In this document: in pieces, positions 1 to 8,879 of the stretch
Numbering within the stretch: the first letter of the stretch is position 1
Layout of the letters: each line of letters begins with the position of its first letter
Made by a program: the position numbers and the translations under genes
Origin: Halarchaeum rubridurum
Lineage (GTDB): Archaea; Halobacteriota; Halobacteria; Halobacteriales; Halobacteriaceae
Assembly (NCBI RefSeq): GCF_014647115.1
Contig: NZ_BMOO01000001.1
Coordinates: forward strand, 310,001 to 374,000
DNA: 64,000 bases
Reading direction: 5' to 3'
The notes under the pieces: model-generated
Seen by the model: the letters and a program-made list of their open reading frames with translations, nothing else
What the model was told of the DNA's origin: nothing
The model's database searches: none

Positions 1-1788
1 ATCGCCGTCTCGACGCGCGACGACGCCGGCGAGGACGACCTGACGTTCTCCCGAGTGAAGGTCCCGGGCAACCGCCCGCGGCTCCTCAACGTCGAGGGTG
101 GGACGTTCGTCCCGATCGAGGGCGTCATCCGGCACAACCTCGATCTGCTCTTCCCGAACACCGAGATCGTTGACCACTCCGTCTTCCGCGTCACGCGGAA
201 CGCGGAGGTGGCGGCGGGCGCGGACGACCCCGACGACCTGACGAGCCGCGTCGAGACCCTCCTCAGAGAGCGGCGGTTCGCCCGGGTGGTCCGCCTCGAC
301 GTCGAGGCCGGCACGCCCGAGCGCGTCGTCGACCTCCTCCAGGACCAACTCGGCGTGGGTGAGCGCGAGACGTTCCGCCTCGACGGCCTGCTCGACTACC
401 GGGGGCTGATGGCGCTCACGGACCTAGACCGGCCCGGGCTGAAACTCGACTCGTGGGAGCCCCGCGAACACCCGCGCCTCCCGGACACCCGGGAGTGCGA
501 CGTCTTCGAGACGATCCGCGAGAAGGACGTCCTCGTCCACCACCCCTATCACTCGTTCCGGAAGACCGTCCAGCGCTTCCTCCGGGAGGCCGCCCGCGAC
601 CCGGACGTCCTCGCCATCAAGGCCGCGATCTACCGGACGGCGCGGGACTCCGAGGTCGTCGAGGCGCTTATCGAGGCGGCGCGCAACGGCAAGCAGGTCG
701 CGGTGATGGTCGAACTCACGGCGCGTTTCGACGAGGAGAACAACCTCCGGTGGGCGGACCGGCTGGAGGAGGAGGGCATCCACGTCGCCTACGGCACTAT
801 CGGCTACAAGACGCACACGAAGACGGCGCTGGTCGTCCGCGAGGAGGACGAGGGGGTCCAGCTCTACTCGCACGTCGCCACCGGCAACTACCACGCGGAG
901 ACCGCGGAGCGCTACGAAGACCTCGGGCTCCTCACGGCCGACCGCGAGATCGGTGACGACCTCGTTCGGCTGTTCAACTACTTCACGGGCCACTCGCTCC
1001 ACGAGCGCTACGAGGAGCTGTTGATCGCACCGACGACGATGCGCGAGCGCTTCGTCGAGCTGATCCGCCGCGAGGCCGCGCACGCGGAACGCGGCGAGGA
1101 CGCACGGATCACGGCGAAGATGAATCGCCTAGAGGACCCCGACGTGATCGACGAGCTGTACGCGGCCTCGCAGGCCGGCGTCGAGATCGACCTGCTCGTC
1201 CGGGACGTCTGCCGGCTCCGCCCCGGCGTCGAGGGACTCAGTGAGACGATCAGCGTTCGAAGCGTCGTCGGGCGGTTCCTCGAACACTCGCGCATCTACC
1301 GCTTCGAGAACGCGGCGGCGCGGGCGGAGCCGAAGGCGGCCGGCGACGGTGGCGGCGACGATGTGACTGGTGGTGGAAACGGTGAGACTGGGGGCGACGA
1401 TGTGACTAGCGACGGCGGCGGACGAGACGAGGACAGTCGGGCGTACTACATCGGGTCCGCGGACTGGATGACGCGTAACCTCGACGAGCGCGTGGAGGCC
1501 GTCGCGCCCGTCCACGACCCCGACCTTCGGGCGACGCTTGACGACGTGCTGGCGACGCTGTTCGCGGACAACCGCAAGGCGTGGGTGATGTCGGGCGACG
1601 GGACGTACGCCCTCGAACACCCGGCCGACGGCGACCCGGTCGTGAACGCCCAGGAGACGCTGATGGCGCGGGCGGCCGAGCGCGCGCCGTCGCGGGCCGC
1701 GGACTCCGAGGAGCCGACACGCCGGCTGACGCCGGAGGAGCTGAGCGAGGCCGTCGTCTCGGGGGCGCGGACGGAGGACGACGACTGA
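1..1788 (+). CDS. ppk1: Polyphosphate kinase PPK1, 5'-truncated by window edge
   Basis: This is the C-terminal 595 residues of a type 1 polyphosphate kinase, which reversibly polymerises the gamma-phosphate of ATP into polyphosphate. The frame is open to base 1, so the N-terminal part lies outside the window. Visible family motifs are HHPYHSF, the segment around KAAIYRTARDSEVVEAL, the histidine of YSHVATGNYHAETAERY (codon at 871-873), which matches the autophosphorylated histidine of the family, and LEHSRIYRF (histidine codon at 1285-1287). Between LEHSRIYRF and the GSADW block lies a Gly/Asp-rich insertion of about 40 residues (roughly 1315-1440) with a repeated GDDVT word. This is unlike the compact loop usual there and is probably a surface linker. 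Confidence 0.93.
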   Translation: MAVSTRDDAGEDDLTFSRVKVPGNRPRLLNVEGGTFVPIEGVIRHNLDLLFPNTEIVDHSVFRVTRNAEVAAGADDPDDLTSRVETLLRERRFARVVRLDVEAGTPERVVDLLQDQLGVGERETFRLDGLLDYRGLMALTDLDRPGLKLDSWEPREHPRLPDTRECDVFETIREKDVLVHHPYHSFRKTVQRFLREAARDPDVLAIKAAIYRTARDSEVVEALIEAARNGKQVAVMVELTARFDEENNLRWADRLEEEGIHVAYGTIGYKTHTKTALVVREEDEGVQLYSHVATGNYHAETAERYEDLGLLTADREIGDDLVRLFNYFTGHSLHERYEELLIAPTTMRERFVELIRREAAHAERGEDARITAKMNRLEDPDVIDELYAASQAGVEIDLLVRDVCRLRPGVEGLSETISVRSVVGRFLEHSRIYRFENAAARAEPKAAGDGGGDDVTGGGNGETGGDDVTSDGGGRDEDSRAYYIGSADWMTRNLDERVEAVAPVHDPDLRATLDDVLATLFADNRKAWVMSGDGTYALEHPADGDPVVNAQETLMARAAERAPSRAADSEEPTRRLTPEELSEAVVSGARTEDDD

Positions 1789-1943
1789 CCGGGACGGCCG
1801 CGGGAACGACCGAGCGGCGACCCGGTGACGACTGAGTGACGAGGCGAAACGACGGCCGCGGGACTCCCCGAGAGGGGCCGCGGCGAGCGTCGGCGACGGC
1901 GGCGCGACCGGCCCCGAGCGGGCGCGGAACGAAAACAGCAGTC

Positions 1944-1950
1944 CTTTTAG
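1944..1950 (+). promoter_or_regulatory. TATA-like box of icd
   Basis: The T-rich heptamer cttttag is centred about 29 bases before the ATG of icd. This is the usual distance for haloarchaeal leaderless promoters and it decides the start codon of the gene. Confidence 0.6.
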
Positions 1951-1976
1951 GCGTTCGCCGGAACGCTCCGAACGAG

Positions 1977-3257
1977 ATGAGCTACGAGTACGAGCAGATC
2001 GAGGTCCCCGAGGGCGGGGAGAAGATCACGTACGACGAGGACGCCGACGAGCTCGACGTCCCGGAGAACCCGGTCATCCCCATCCTGCACGGGGACGGCA
2101 TCGGCCGCGACGTCGGTCCCGCGACCCAGAAGGTCCTCACGGCCGCCGCGGAGGCGACCGGCCACGAGATCAACTGGATGCGCGTCTACGCCGGACAGGC
2201 GGCCCGCGACCGCTACGGAGAGGACGTCAACCTCCCCGACGACACGGTGCAGGCGATCCGCGAGCACCGCGTCGCCATCAAGGGCCCGCTCACGACGCCC
2301 GTCGGGGCCGGCTACCGCTCGCTGAACGTCGCGCTCCGCCAGACGCTCGACCTCTTCGCGAACGTTCGCCCGACCTACTACCTCGACGGCGTCCCCTCCC
2401 CGATGAAGTCGCCCGAGGAGATGGACATGGTGACGTTCCGCGAGAACACGGAGGACGTCTACGCCGGCATCGAGTGGGAGGCCGGCACCGAGGAGGTCGA
2501 GCAGGTCCGCGACTTCGTCGAGGACGAGATGGGCTTCGACGACGTCATGCACGACGGCCCCATCGGCATCGGCATCAAGCCGATCACGGAGAAGGGCTCG
2601 AAGCGCCTCGTCCGCGAGGCCATCGACTACGCCATCGAGAACGACCGCGATAAGGTCACGCTCGTCCACAAGGGGAACATCATGAAGTTCACCGAGGGCC
2701 AGTTCGGCGAGTGGGGCATGGAGGTCGCCGAGGAGGAGTACCCCGACGAGGAGGTCTTCGCCGCGCCCGACTCCCTCTGGGAGGAGCAGGACGAGGTCGA
2801 CATCCCGGAGGACGCCGTCATGGTCGAGGAGCGCCTCGCCGACGCGATGCTCCAGTGGATGCAGCTGCGCACCGACGAGTTCGACGTCCTCGCCATGCCG
2901 AACCTCAACGGCGACTACCTCAGCGACGCCGCGGGCGCCCAGATCGGCGGCCTCGGCATCGCGCCCGGCGCGAACTTCGGTGCCGGTCGCTGTCTCGCGG
3001 AACCCGTCCACGGCTCCGCGCCCAAGCGCGCCGGCCAGGACCAGGCGAACCCGTCCGCGATGATCCTCTCCGGTCGGCTCATGTTCGAGTACATGGGCTG
3101 GGACGACGCCGCGACGCTCATCCGTGACGCCGTCGAGGAGTCCATCTCCGCCGGCGAAGTCACGTACGACCTCGAACGCCAGATCGAGGACGGCGTGAAG
3201 CTCTCCACGACCGAGTTCGCGGAGAACATCGTCGAGAACATCGAAGACCTCGCCTGA
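1977..3257 (+). CDS. icd: Isocitrate dehydrogenase (NADP type)
   Basis: A 426-residue isocitrate dehydrogenase that oxidatively decarboxylates isocitrate to 2-oxoglutarate in the TCA cycle. The substrate and metal region shows RENTEDVYAGIEW (about residues 154-166). The cofactor side shows NLNGDYLSDAAGAQIGG (from about 309) and EPVHGSAPKRAGQDQANPS (from about 342). The frame is open further upstream, but the start at 1977 is preferred because an archaeal TATA-like box (cttttag, 1944-1950) lies about 28 bases ahead, giving a near-leaderless transcript, and the upstream extension is Arg/Ala-rich and not acidic. NADP preference is inferred from other haloarchaeal enzymes. The gene stands alone and is followed by an unusual row of palindromes. 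Confidence 0.96.
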   Translation: MSYEYEQIEVPEGGEKITYDEDADELDVPENPVIPILHGDGIGRDVGPATQKVLTAAAEATGHEINWMRVYAGQAARDRYGEDVNLPDDTVQAIREHRVAIKGPLTTPVGAGYRSLNVALRQTLDLFANVRPTYYLDGVPSPMKSPEEMDMVTFRENTEDVYAGIEWEAGTEEVEQVRDFVEDEMGFDDVMHDGPIGIGIKPITEKGSKRLVREAIDYAIENDRDKVTLVHKGNIMKFTEGQFGEWGMEVAEEEYPDEEVFAAPDSLWEEQDEVDIPEDAVMVEERLADAMLQWMQLRTDEFDVLAMPNLNGDYLSDAAGAQIGGLGIAPGANFGAGRCLAEPVHGSAPKRAGQDQANPSAMILSGRLMFEYMGWDDAATLIRDAVEESISAGEVTYDLERQIEDGVKLSTTEFAENIVENIEDLA

Positions 3258-3440
3258 GCGGCGAGTTCTTCTCCGCGGGAAATCGGAGATTCCCCGCTCG
3301 CCACCGAACTCACGCGGTGAGTTCGGCGACATCAACGAACTGGCGTACGCCAGTTCGTTTAGCAGTCGGAACGCGACGCGTTCCGACGCAATCGAAGACC
3401 TCGCGTAAGCGAGTCGTGGGTTAGTCGGGCTCCGCCCGAC
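3258..3440. repeat. Array of perfect palindromes downstream of icd
   Basis: The spacer after icd holds consecutive inverted repeats. A 10-bp stem lies at 3304-3313/3317-3326, a perfect 26-bp palindrome at 3334-3359, an 11-bp stem at 3365-3375/3377-3387, and a 7-bp stem at 3424-3430/3434-3440. A weaker inverted repeat comes right after the stop codon. The words atcgaagacctcgc and aagcgagtcg recur between stems and echo the last codons of icd, so the array looks built from partial duplications of the gene end. It may act as a transcript 3' end or processing signal. No gene is seen in the array. Confidence 0.7.
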
Positions 3441-3565
3441 GCAATGAAGACCCGGCACAAGCGAGTCGCCGTCGACGCCCGATTCTCCCCTTCTTTCGAG
3501 ACGCGAACCCGGCAGCGACGGCGTTCGCCACCGGCTTCTTTGTCGTCGCGTGCGTACCATCAGGT

Positions 3566-3850
3566 ATGGCTGACGACGATCCGTTCGCGGACATCCCGGG
3601 TATCGAGGAGGACCTCGCGCGGGCCGAGGAGGTGCTGTCGGTGCGCGTCGAGCGCCGCACGTACGACAAACCCGTCACGATAGTCGAGGGGTTCGACGAG
3701 TCCTCGACGGACCTCGGCGACGTCGCCACGAAACTGAAGAAGAACCTCGGGGCGGGCGGGACGGTGAGCGACGGCGCGGTCGAGATTCAGGGCGACCACG
3801 CCGACCGCGTCCCGGACCTGCTCGAAGAGATGGGGTTCAGCGTGGAGTGA
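3566..3850 (+). CDS. SUI1/eIF1-family translation initiation factor
   Basis: A 94-residue protein of the eIF1/SUI1 family, which acts on the small ribosomal subunit in start-codon selection. The hallmarks are the basic KKNLGAGGTV loop (residues about 57-66), followed by the GAVEIQGDHADRVPDLLEEMG segment that fits the second beta strand and the final helix of the fold. An acidic N-terminal segment is typical of haloarchaeal members. A T-rich promoter element (about 3535-3545) sits 25-30 bases ahead of the ATG. Confidence 0.85.
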   Translation: MADDDPFADIPGIEEDLARAEEVLSVRVERRTYDKPVTIVEGFDESSTDLGDVATKLKKNLGAGGTVSDGAVEIQGDHADRVPDLLEEMGFSVE

Positions 3851-3894
3851 CGGCGGGCGTCGGGTTTATCCCGGAGAGCGCCCCGAGGTGAGGC

Positions 3895-4416
3895 ATGTAC
3901 GCCGTCGTCGGGTGTAGCGATTGTTCGATGCTCTGGGTCGTGGAGGGCGACCCGGAGCGCACGAAGTGCCCGCGCTGTGGGACCTCGAAGGCCCACGCGA
4001 AGCGCAAGGAGTTCGTGACGACGGAGGACCGCGAGCACGCCGCGGAGGTGCGCGCGTCGATGCTGGCGAACCGTTCGGGGCACGGCGAGGCGTTCGCGGA
4101 CCTCGACTCCTACGCGGCGATGGGCGAGCGCGCCGACGACGACGTGGTGAGCGACGACGAGTACCTCGAATCCGGGGGCGTCGACGCCGACGCGGCACGC
4201 GCGGCGAACGAGCGCGCGGGCTCGTCGGGCGGCTCCGTCTCCCGGCAGGACCGGGTGAAGGAGGCCGTCCGCGAACTCGACGAGCCGACGGCGGACGCCG
4301 TCGCGGCGTACTGCGCGGAGCACGGCGTGAGCGAGGCGTACGTCCGCGAGGCTCTCGAACGCCTCGCGCGACGCGGGGAGGCCTCGGAGTCGCGCGGCGT
4401 CTATCGGTTGCTCTGA
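3895..4416 (+). CDS. Zinc-ribbon and winged-helix protein (DUF5817-like)
   Basis: A 173-residue protein with an N-terminal zinc ribbon, CSDC (C7, C10) and CPRC (C25, C28). An acidic low-complexity middle (about 60-115) follows. The C-terminal 60 residues (QDRVKEAVRELDEPTADAV onward) read as a small winged helix-turn-helix. The architecture resembles the haloarchaeal family annotated DUF5817. The domains suggest nucleic-acid binding, for example in transcription or recombination, but no target can be read. It lies 44 bases after the SUI1 gene on the same strand, and the SUI1 and DUF5817 genes may be co-transcribed. It is convergent with hmgA. Confidence 0.8.
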   Translation: MYAVVGCSDCSMLWVVEGDPERTKCPRCGTSKAHAKRKEFVTTEDREHAAEVRASMLANRSGHGEAFADLDSYAAMGERADDDVVSDDEYLESGGVDADAARAANERAGSSGGSVSRQDRVKEAVRELDEPTADAVAAYCAEHGVSEAYVREALERLARRGEASESRGVYRLL

Positions 4417-4425
4417 AGTGGGGGC

Positions 4426-5667
4426 CTACCGGCCGAGCTCCTCGTGCGCGCTGGAGAGGTGCCGGGAGGCGAGCGCGGCGAGCAGCGAGAGTTCGCCCGC
4501 GAGCGCGCCGGCGGCGATGACCTCCGCGAGTTCGTCCGCGTTGCTCCCGGCGGGGTCGCCGCCGCCGCGAACGCCCAGGACGTCGAGGGCCTCGGCCTGC
4601 GTCGGGAGCTTCGTCCCGCCGCCGACGGTCCCCACTTCGAGGGACGCGAGGTTGACGGAGGCGTAGAGTTCCGACTCGCGGGCCTCGACCGTGGTGATGC
4701 AGTTCGAACCCTCGACGACCTGCGCGGCGTCCTGCCCGGTGGCGAGGAAGACGGCGGCGACGACGTTCGCGGCGTGGGCGTTGAAGCCGAGACTCCCAGC
4801 CTTCGCGCTCCCGACGAGGTTCTTCCGGGTGTTCACCTCCGCGACGGCGTCGGGGGTGACGCCGAAGCGCTCCTCGACGACGTCGCGCGGAATGCGGACG
4901 TCCGCGGTGACGGTTCGCCCCCGTCCCTCGACGGCGTTTATCGCCGCGGGCTTCTTGTCCGAACAGAGGTTCCCGGAGAGGGCGACGAGGCTCGCGGGCG
5001 TCTCGTCCTCGACGACCTCGCAGGCCGCGCGGGTGGCGATGGTCGCCATGTTCATCCCCATCGCGTCCGCGGTGTCGTAGGCGAAGCGGAGGTAGACGTT
5101 GTCGCCGACGACGTAGTGCGTGACTTCCTCCAGGGTGCCGTGACTCGTCGTCGCCTCGGCGGCCGCGCGGAGTTCGTCGGTGTGCTCGTCCACCCAGCGC
5201 GCGACCTCCGCGCCCTCGGTGACGTCGGCAACGCGGAAGACCGGCGCGCGCGTCATCCCACGCTTGGTGACGCGGGCGTTCGCGCCGCCCGCGGCCGTGA
5301 TAGCCGAGCATCCGCGGTTGATGGAGGCGACGAGCGCGCCCTCCGTCGTGGCGAGCGGGAGGTGGTAGTCGTCGCTCGCCGCGTCGCCCTCGACGGCGAG
5401 CGGGCCCGCGACGCCGAGCGGGAGTTGCGTCCCGCCCACGAGGTTCTCGACGTTCGCGTCGGCCGCGCGTTCGGGGTCGAAGGCGTAGTCCGCGGTGACG
5501 TCGAGGGCGGCGCCCGTCTCGCGTTCGAGGACGCGGCGGCGGGCCGCGGCGGCGGTCGCGGCGTCCGCGTGGTCGTCGAGCTCGTAGAGTCGGAGGTCGC
5601 CGTCGCGTACCCGCTCCGCGAGCGTCTCGGCGTCCGCGTCGGCGTCGACGTCGGCGTCGTCGGTCAT
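4426..5667 (-). CDS. hmgA: 3-hydroxy-3-methylglutaryl-CoA reductase
   Basis: A 413-residue HMG-CoA reductase that makes mevalonate for archaeal isoprenoid lipids, carotenoids and quinones. Visible signatures are ENLVGGTQLPLGVAGPL, the catalytic glutamate in TTEGALVASINRGCS (near residue 107), DAMGMNMAT (near 200), GRGRTVTADV, GTVGGGTKLPTQ (near 348) and the C-terminal ASRHLSSAHEELG with the catalytic histidine. The frame extends 31 residues upstream, but that stretch is Arg-rich and the ATG at 5667 opens a typical acidic N-terminus (MTDDADVDADAD). The gene is convergent with the DUF5817-like gene, with a gap of nine bases, and divergent from a small membrane-protein gene. Confidence 0.95.
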   Translation of the reverse strand: MTDDADVDADADAETLAERVRDGDLRLYELDDHADAATAAAARRRVLERETGAALDVTADYAFDPERAADANVENLVGGTQLPLGVAGPLAVEGDAASDDYHLPLATTEGALVASINRGCSAITAAGGANARVTKRGMTRAPVFRVADVTEGAEVARWVDEHTDELRAAAEATTSHGTLEEVTHYVVGDNVYLRFAYDTADAMGMNMATIATRAACEVVEDETPASLVALSGNLCSDKKPAAINAVEGRGRTVTADVRIPRDVVEERFGVTPDAVAEVNTRKNLVGSAKAGSLGFNAHAANVVAAVFLATGQDAAQVVEGSNCITTVEARESELYASVNLASLEVGTVGGGTKLPTQAEALDVLGVRGGGDPAGSNADELAEVIAAGALAGELSLLAALASRHLSSAHEELGR

Positions 5668-5740
5668 GTCCGAGGGTGTGCGAGCCACACGCCTATGCGT
5701 ATCGGTGCGTACTTCCCCCGGCCGTCGAATAAGACGGCGT

Positions 5741-6109
5741 ATGCGTCGGTTGGACCTCACCGCCGTCTTCCGCGCGGTGCTCGGCTGTTTCGTCGCCGCG
5801 CCCGTCGGCTACGCGCTCGCCGCGCCGTTCGCCCCGCCGGACCCGTTCACCGCCATCGCGTACGGGCTCGTGGGTGCGACGCTCGCCGGCGCGCTCGGGG
5901 CCGCCGTCGCCGTCCGGCGCGCGCTCGCCCCCGAGCGGCTCGCGCGGGCGCTCGTCGTCTTCTACCTCGGGACGTTCGCGGCGCTCGTCGCCGTCCAGAC
6001 GCTCGCGCGGGCGACCGTCGGCTGGATCGAGGGGCCGTGGGCGGGGTTCGCCGCGCTCCTCGTCGGCGGACTGCTCGCGTACGCGCTCGCGTTCCGCGGA
6101 CGGGCGTAG
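5741..6109 (+). CDS. Small membrane protein, function unknown
   Basis: A 122-residue protein with about four hydrophobic segments (around residues 8-25, 36-55, 65-85 and 95-115) separated by Arg-rich turns, so an integral membrane protein. No enzymatic motif is visible. Similar short haloarchaeal membrane proteins exist, but I cannot assign a family with certainty. The start at 5741 gives MRRLDLTAVF leading straight into the first helix; the open frame upstream overlaps the divergent hmgA start and is basic. The gene is divergent from hmgA and 50 bases before an amidohydrolase-like gene. Confidence 0.7.
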   Translation: MRRLDLTAVFRAVLGCFVAAPVGYALAAPFAPPDPFTAIAYGLVGATLAGALGAAVAVRRALAPERLARALVVFYLGTFAALVAVQTLARATVGWIEGPWAGFAALLVGGLLAYALAFRGRA

Positions 6110-6159
6110 CGAACGGGGGTTCCCGAACGTTCTTCCCGCCGCCGGCCCCCTGGTCGCGT

Positions 6160-7209
6160 ATGCACGCGGACGCGGACGTCGTCCTGACCGGGGGCGAGGT
6201 CCACACGCTCGGGGAGCCCGACAGGACGTACGACGCCGTCGCGCTCCGCGACGGCCGAATCGCGCGACTCGACAGCGACTACGAGATCGAGTTCAGCGTC
6301 GGCGTCGAGACGGACGTTATCGACCTCGACGGCCGGGTCGTCCTCCCGGGGTTCGTCGACGCGGCCGCCGCGCTCGGCGACGGGGAGGCGACACGGCGCT
6401 CGCGTCGGGCGGCCGCGCGCCGGGCGAGCGAGCGCGGCGTGACAACCGTCTACGACCGCGTCACGGGCGCGGCGGCGGGCGCGTACCGCGAACTCGCGGC
6501 GGGCGGGGAGGGCGACCTCCCGCTCCGCGTCGCGCTCGATTACGCGTACGGGGCGCTCGACGCCGCGGCGTCGCTCGGCGCGCGCACCGGCCACGGGAGC
6601 GAGCGCGTGTGGACGGGCGCGCTCGCGGTCCCGGCGGTCGGCGACGGCGACGGGGACGTCACGCCGGCGGTTCGGCGCGACGTGCTCCGCCGCGCGGACG
6701 AGGCCGGCCTCCGGGTCGCCGCGCGCGTGAGCGACGCGGAGAGCGTGGCGAACCTCCTCGACAACTACGAACGCGCGAGCGCCGACCCGGGCGCGGCGCG
6801 CCACCGCGTCGTCGGCGTCGAGCGCGTCACGCCGGCGGTGGCGACGCGACTCGCCGAGACCGGCGTCGTCGCGGTCGTCCCACCGGAGTCGAACGCCGTC
6901 GACACGCTCCTCGACGCCGGCGCGCACGTCGCGTTCGGCGCGCGTGGCGATGGCGACGGAGCGTACGACCCGCTCGCGGCCGTCGAGGCGGCGGTCGAGC
7001 GGGGCGTGGGGACGACGGCGGCGCTGCGCGCGGCGACGGCCGGCGGGGCGTACGCGGGCGGCGACGAGGGGCGCTACGGGACGCTCGCACCCGGGCACGC
7101 AGCGGACCTCGTCGTCCTCGACGGGTCGCCGTGGGAGAAAGAGCGCGTCACGGACCTCGACGTGACGGCGACGGTCGTGGGCGGCGAGGTCGGCGACGAC
7201 GCGCGCTGA
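6160..7209 (+). CDS. Amidohydrolase-like protein lacking metal-binding histidines
   Basis: A 349-residue protein with the two ends typical of amidohydrolases. The N-terminal composite beta domain reads VVLTGGEVHTL and ends in LDGRVVLPGFVD. The C-terminal signature is YGTLAPGHAADLVVLDGSPW. Active members have the metal-binding HxH directly after PGFxD. Here the sequence is PGFVDAAAALGDG with no histidine, and the central barrel is shorter than in the roughly 500-residue YtcJ-type relatives. I infer a degenerate paralogue with no metal catalysis, possibly a structural or binding protein or a gene in decay. The reading frame is intact. It is convergent with gpmI with no intergenic gap. Confidence 0.75.
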   Translation: MHADADVVLTGGEVHTLGEPDRTYDAVALRDGRIARLDSDYEIEFSVGVETDVIDLDGRVVLPGFVDAAAALGDGEATRRSRRAAARRASERGVTTVYDRVTGAAAGAYRELAAGGEGDLPLRVALDYAYGALDAAASLGARTGHGSERVWTGALAVPAVGDGDGDVTPAVRRDVLRRADEAGLRVAARVSDAESVANLLDNYERASADPGAARHRVVGVERVTPAVATRLAETGVVAVVPPESNAVDTLLDAGAHVAFGARGDGDGAYDPLAAVEAAVERGVGTTAALRAATAGGAYAGGDEGRYGTLAPGHAADLVVLDGSPWEKERVTDLDVTATVVGGEVGDDAR

Positions 7210-8727
7210 TTAGTCGAGGAGGTCCTCGCCCGTCATCTCGGCGGGCGTCGGGACGTCGCAGTGGTCGAGGAGCGTCGGCGCGACGTCGCGAAGCGACCCG
7301 CCCGCGCGGACCTCGCGGCCGCCGTCGTCCCCGTTGGGGGTGAGGTAGACGAACGGCACGGGGTTGAACGTGTGTGCGGTGTGGGGGTCCTCGCGGGTGC
7401 CCATGTCGTCCGCGTTGCCGTGGTCGGCGGTGAGGTGGACGTGCGCGCCCGCCTCGCAGAGTTCGGGAACGAGCCGGCCGACCTGCTCGTCGACGGCCTC
7501 GACGGCCTCGACGGCGGCCTCGTAGTCGCCCGTGTGGCCGACCATGTCCGCGTTCGCGTAGTTCAACACGAGGAGGTCGGGGTCCGTCTCCGCGACGGTC
7601 TCGATGGCGGTGTCGGTCACCGCGGCGGCGCTCATCTCGGGCTGGCGGTCGTACGTCGGGACGTCCGGGCTCTCGATTATCTCCCGCATCTCGCCGTCGA
7701 ACTCGACCTCGCGGCCGCCGTTGAGGAAGTAGGTGACGTGGGGGTACTTCTCGGACTCCGCGATGCGGAGTTGGGTCCGGCCGGCGTCGGCGACGACCTC
7801 GCCGAGCGTGTTCGCGGGCTGCTGGGGCGCGAAGGCGACCGGGAGGTCGAACGTCGCGTCGTACTCCGTCATCGTCGCCACGCGCGTCGCCGGGGGGTGG
7901 GTCTCGAAGTCCCAGTCGTCGGGGCGGATGTCCGCGAGCAGCCGCGTGAGTTGGCGCGCGCGGTCCGAGCGGAAGTTGAAGAAGACGACCGAGTCGCCGT
8001 CCGAGAGCGCCGCGCCGTCCGCGACGACGGTCGGCTCGACGAACTCGTCGGTGTCGCCGCGCTCGTAGGAGTCCGTGACGGCCTCGACGGCCGTCTCCGC
8101 GCGATAGTCGGCCTCGCGGTGGACGATGGCGTCGTAGGCCCGCTTGGTGCGCTCCCAGTTCTGGTCGCGGTCCATCGCGTAATACCGACCGGAGACGGTG
8201 GCGACGTCGCCCGTGCCGTGCTCGGCGGCGACGGCGTCGAGGGTTTCGAGGTAGCCCTCGCCGCCCGTCGGGGAGGTGTCCCGGCCGTCCGTGAAGGCGT
8301 GCGTCGTCGCCGCGACGCCGTAGTCCGCGGCGGCCTCGATGAGCGCGTGGAGGTGCTCGTGGTCCGAGTGGACGCCCCCGTCGGAGACGAGGCCCACGAA
8401 GTGGACGCGGCCGTCGTGTTCGTCCGCGTAGTCGAACGCGCCGCGGATCGCGTCGTTCTCGGCGAGTTCGCCCGCGGCGACGGCGTCGTTGATCCGCGTG
8501 TACTCCTGGAGGACGACGCGCCCGGAGCCGATGGTGAGGTGGCCGACCTCCGAGTTGCCCATCTGGTCGTCCGGGAGGCCGACGTCGCGGCCGTGGGTGG
8601 TGAGCGTCCCGGACGCGCCCGCCGCCGTGTAGCGGTCCACGTTCGGCGTGTCAGCCGCCTTCACGGCGTCGAGTCGGTCGTGGTCGCCGAGCCCCCAGCC
8701 GTCGAGAATGACGAGTGCCGCTCGCAT
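7210..8727 (-). CDS. gpmI: 2,3-bisphosphoglycerate-independent phosphoglycerate mutase
   Basis: A 505-residue cofactor-independent phosphoglycerate mutase that interconverts 3- and 2-phosphoglycerate in glycolysis and gluconeogenesis. It belongs to the alkaline phosphatase superfamily with two metal ions. Visible residues include D9 in ILDGWGLGD, the nucleophilic serine S59 in GNSEVGHLTIGSGRV, HVTYFLNGG, LNYANADMVGHTGDYEA, TADHGNADDM and PHTAHTFNPVPF. The length matches the family. A TATA-like element (about 8749-8757) lies upstream of the ATG. The stop codon abuts the stop of the convergent amidohydrolase-like gene. Confidence 0.96.
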   Translation of the reverse strand: MRAALVILDGWGLGDHDRLDAVKAADTPNVDRYTAAGASGTLTTHGRDVGLPDDQMGNSEVGHLTIGSGRVVLQEYTRINDAVAAGELAENDAIRGAFDYADEHDGRVHFVGLVSDGGVHSDHEHLHALIEAAADYGVAATTHAFTDGRDTSPTGGEGYLETLDAVAAEHGTGDVATVSGRYYAMDRDQNWERTKRAYDAIVHREADYRAETAVEAVTDSYERGDTDEFVEPTVVADGAALSDGDSVVFFNFRSDRARQLTRLLADIRPDDWDFETHPPATRVATMTEYDATFDLPVAFAPQQPANTLGEVVADAGRTQLRIAESEKYPHVTYFLNGGREVEFDGEMREIIESPDVPTYDRQPEMSAAAVTDTAIETVAETDPDLLVLNYANADMVGHTGDYEAAVEAVEAVDEQVGRLVPELCEAGAHVHLTADHGNADDMGTREDPHTAHTFNPVPFVYLTPNGDDGGREVRAGGSLRDVAPTLLDHCDVPTPAEMTGEDLLD

Positions 8728-8879
8728 ACGTGAGGGGACGACACCCCGGCGTAACTAGGCTTCGGGATGTCGACCGCGGGCGGAGAGCGGACTGGCGCCG
8801 ACCGCGAATAGGGGCGAGGGTCGTCCGTCGAGGGGAGCGCACCGCCGACTTCAAGCGCGTCCGCGGCGACGCCACGAGT

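Noticed and set aside
1947-3560. 537-codon open frame opposite icd
   Set aside because: It is the antisense shadow of a conserved gene; the translation is Asp/Val/Leu/Arg-rich low complexity with no domain, as expected for high-GC DNA.
4444-6159. Long N-terminal extension of the amidohydrolase-like frame
   Set aside because: The frame is open only because it is antisense to hmgA; the real protein starts at 6160 with an amidohydrolase N-terminus.
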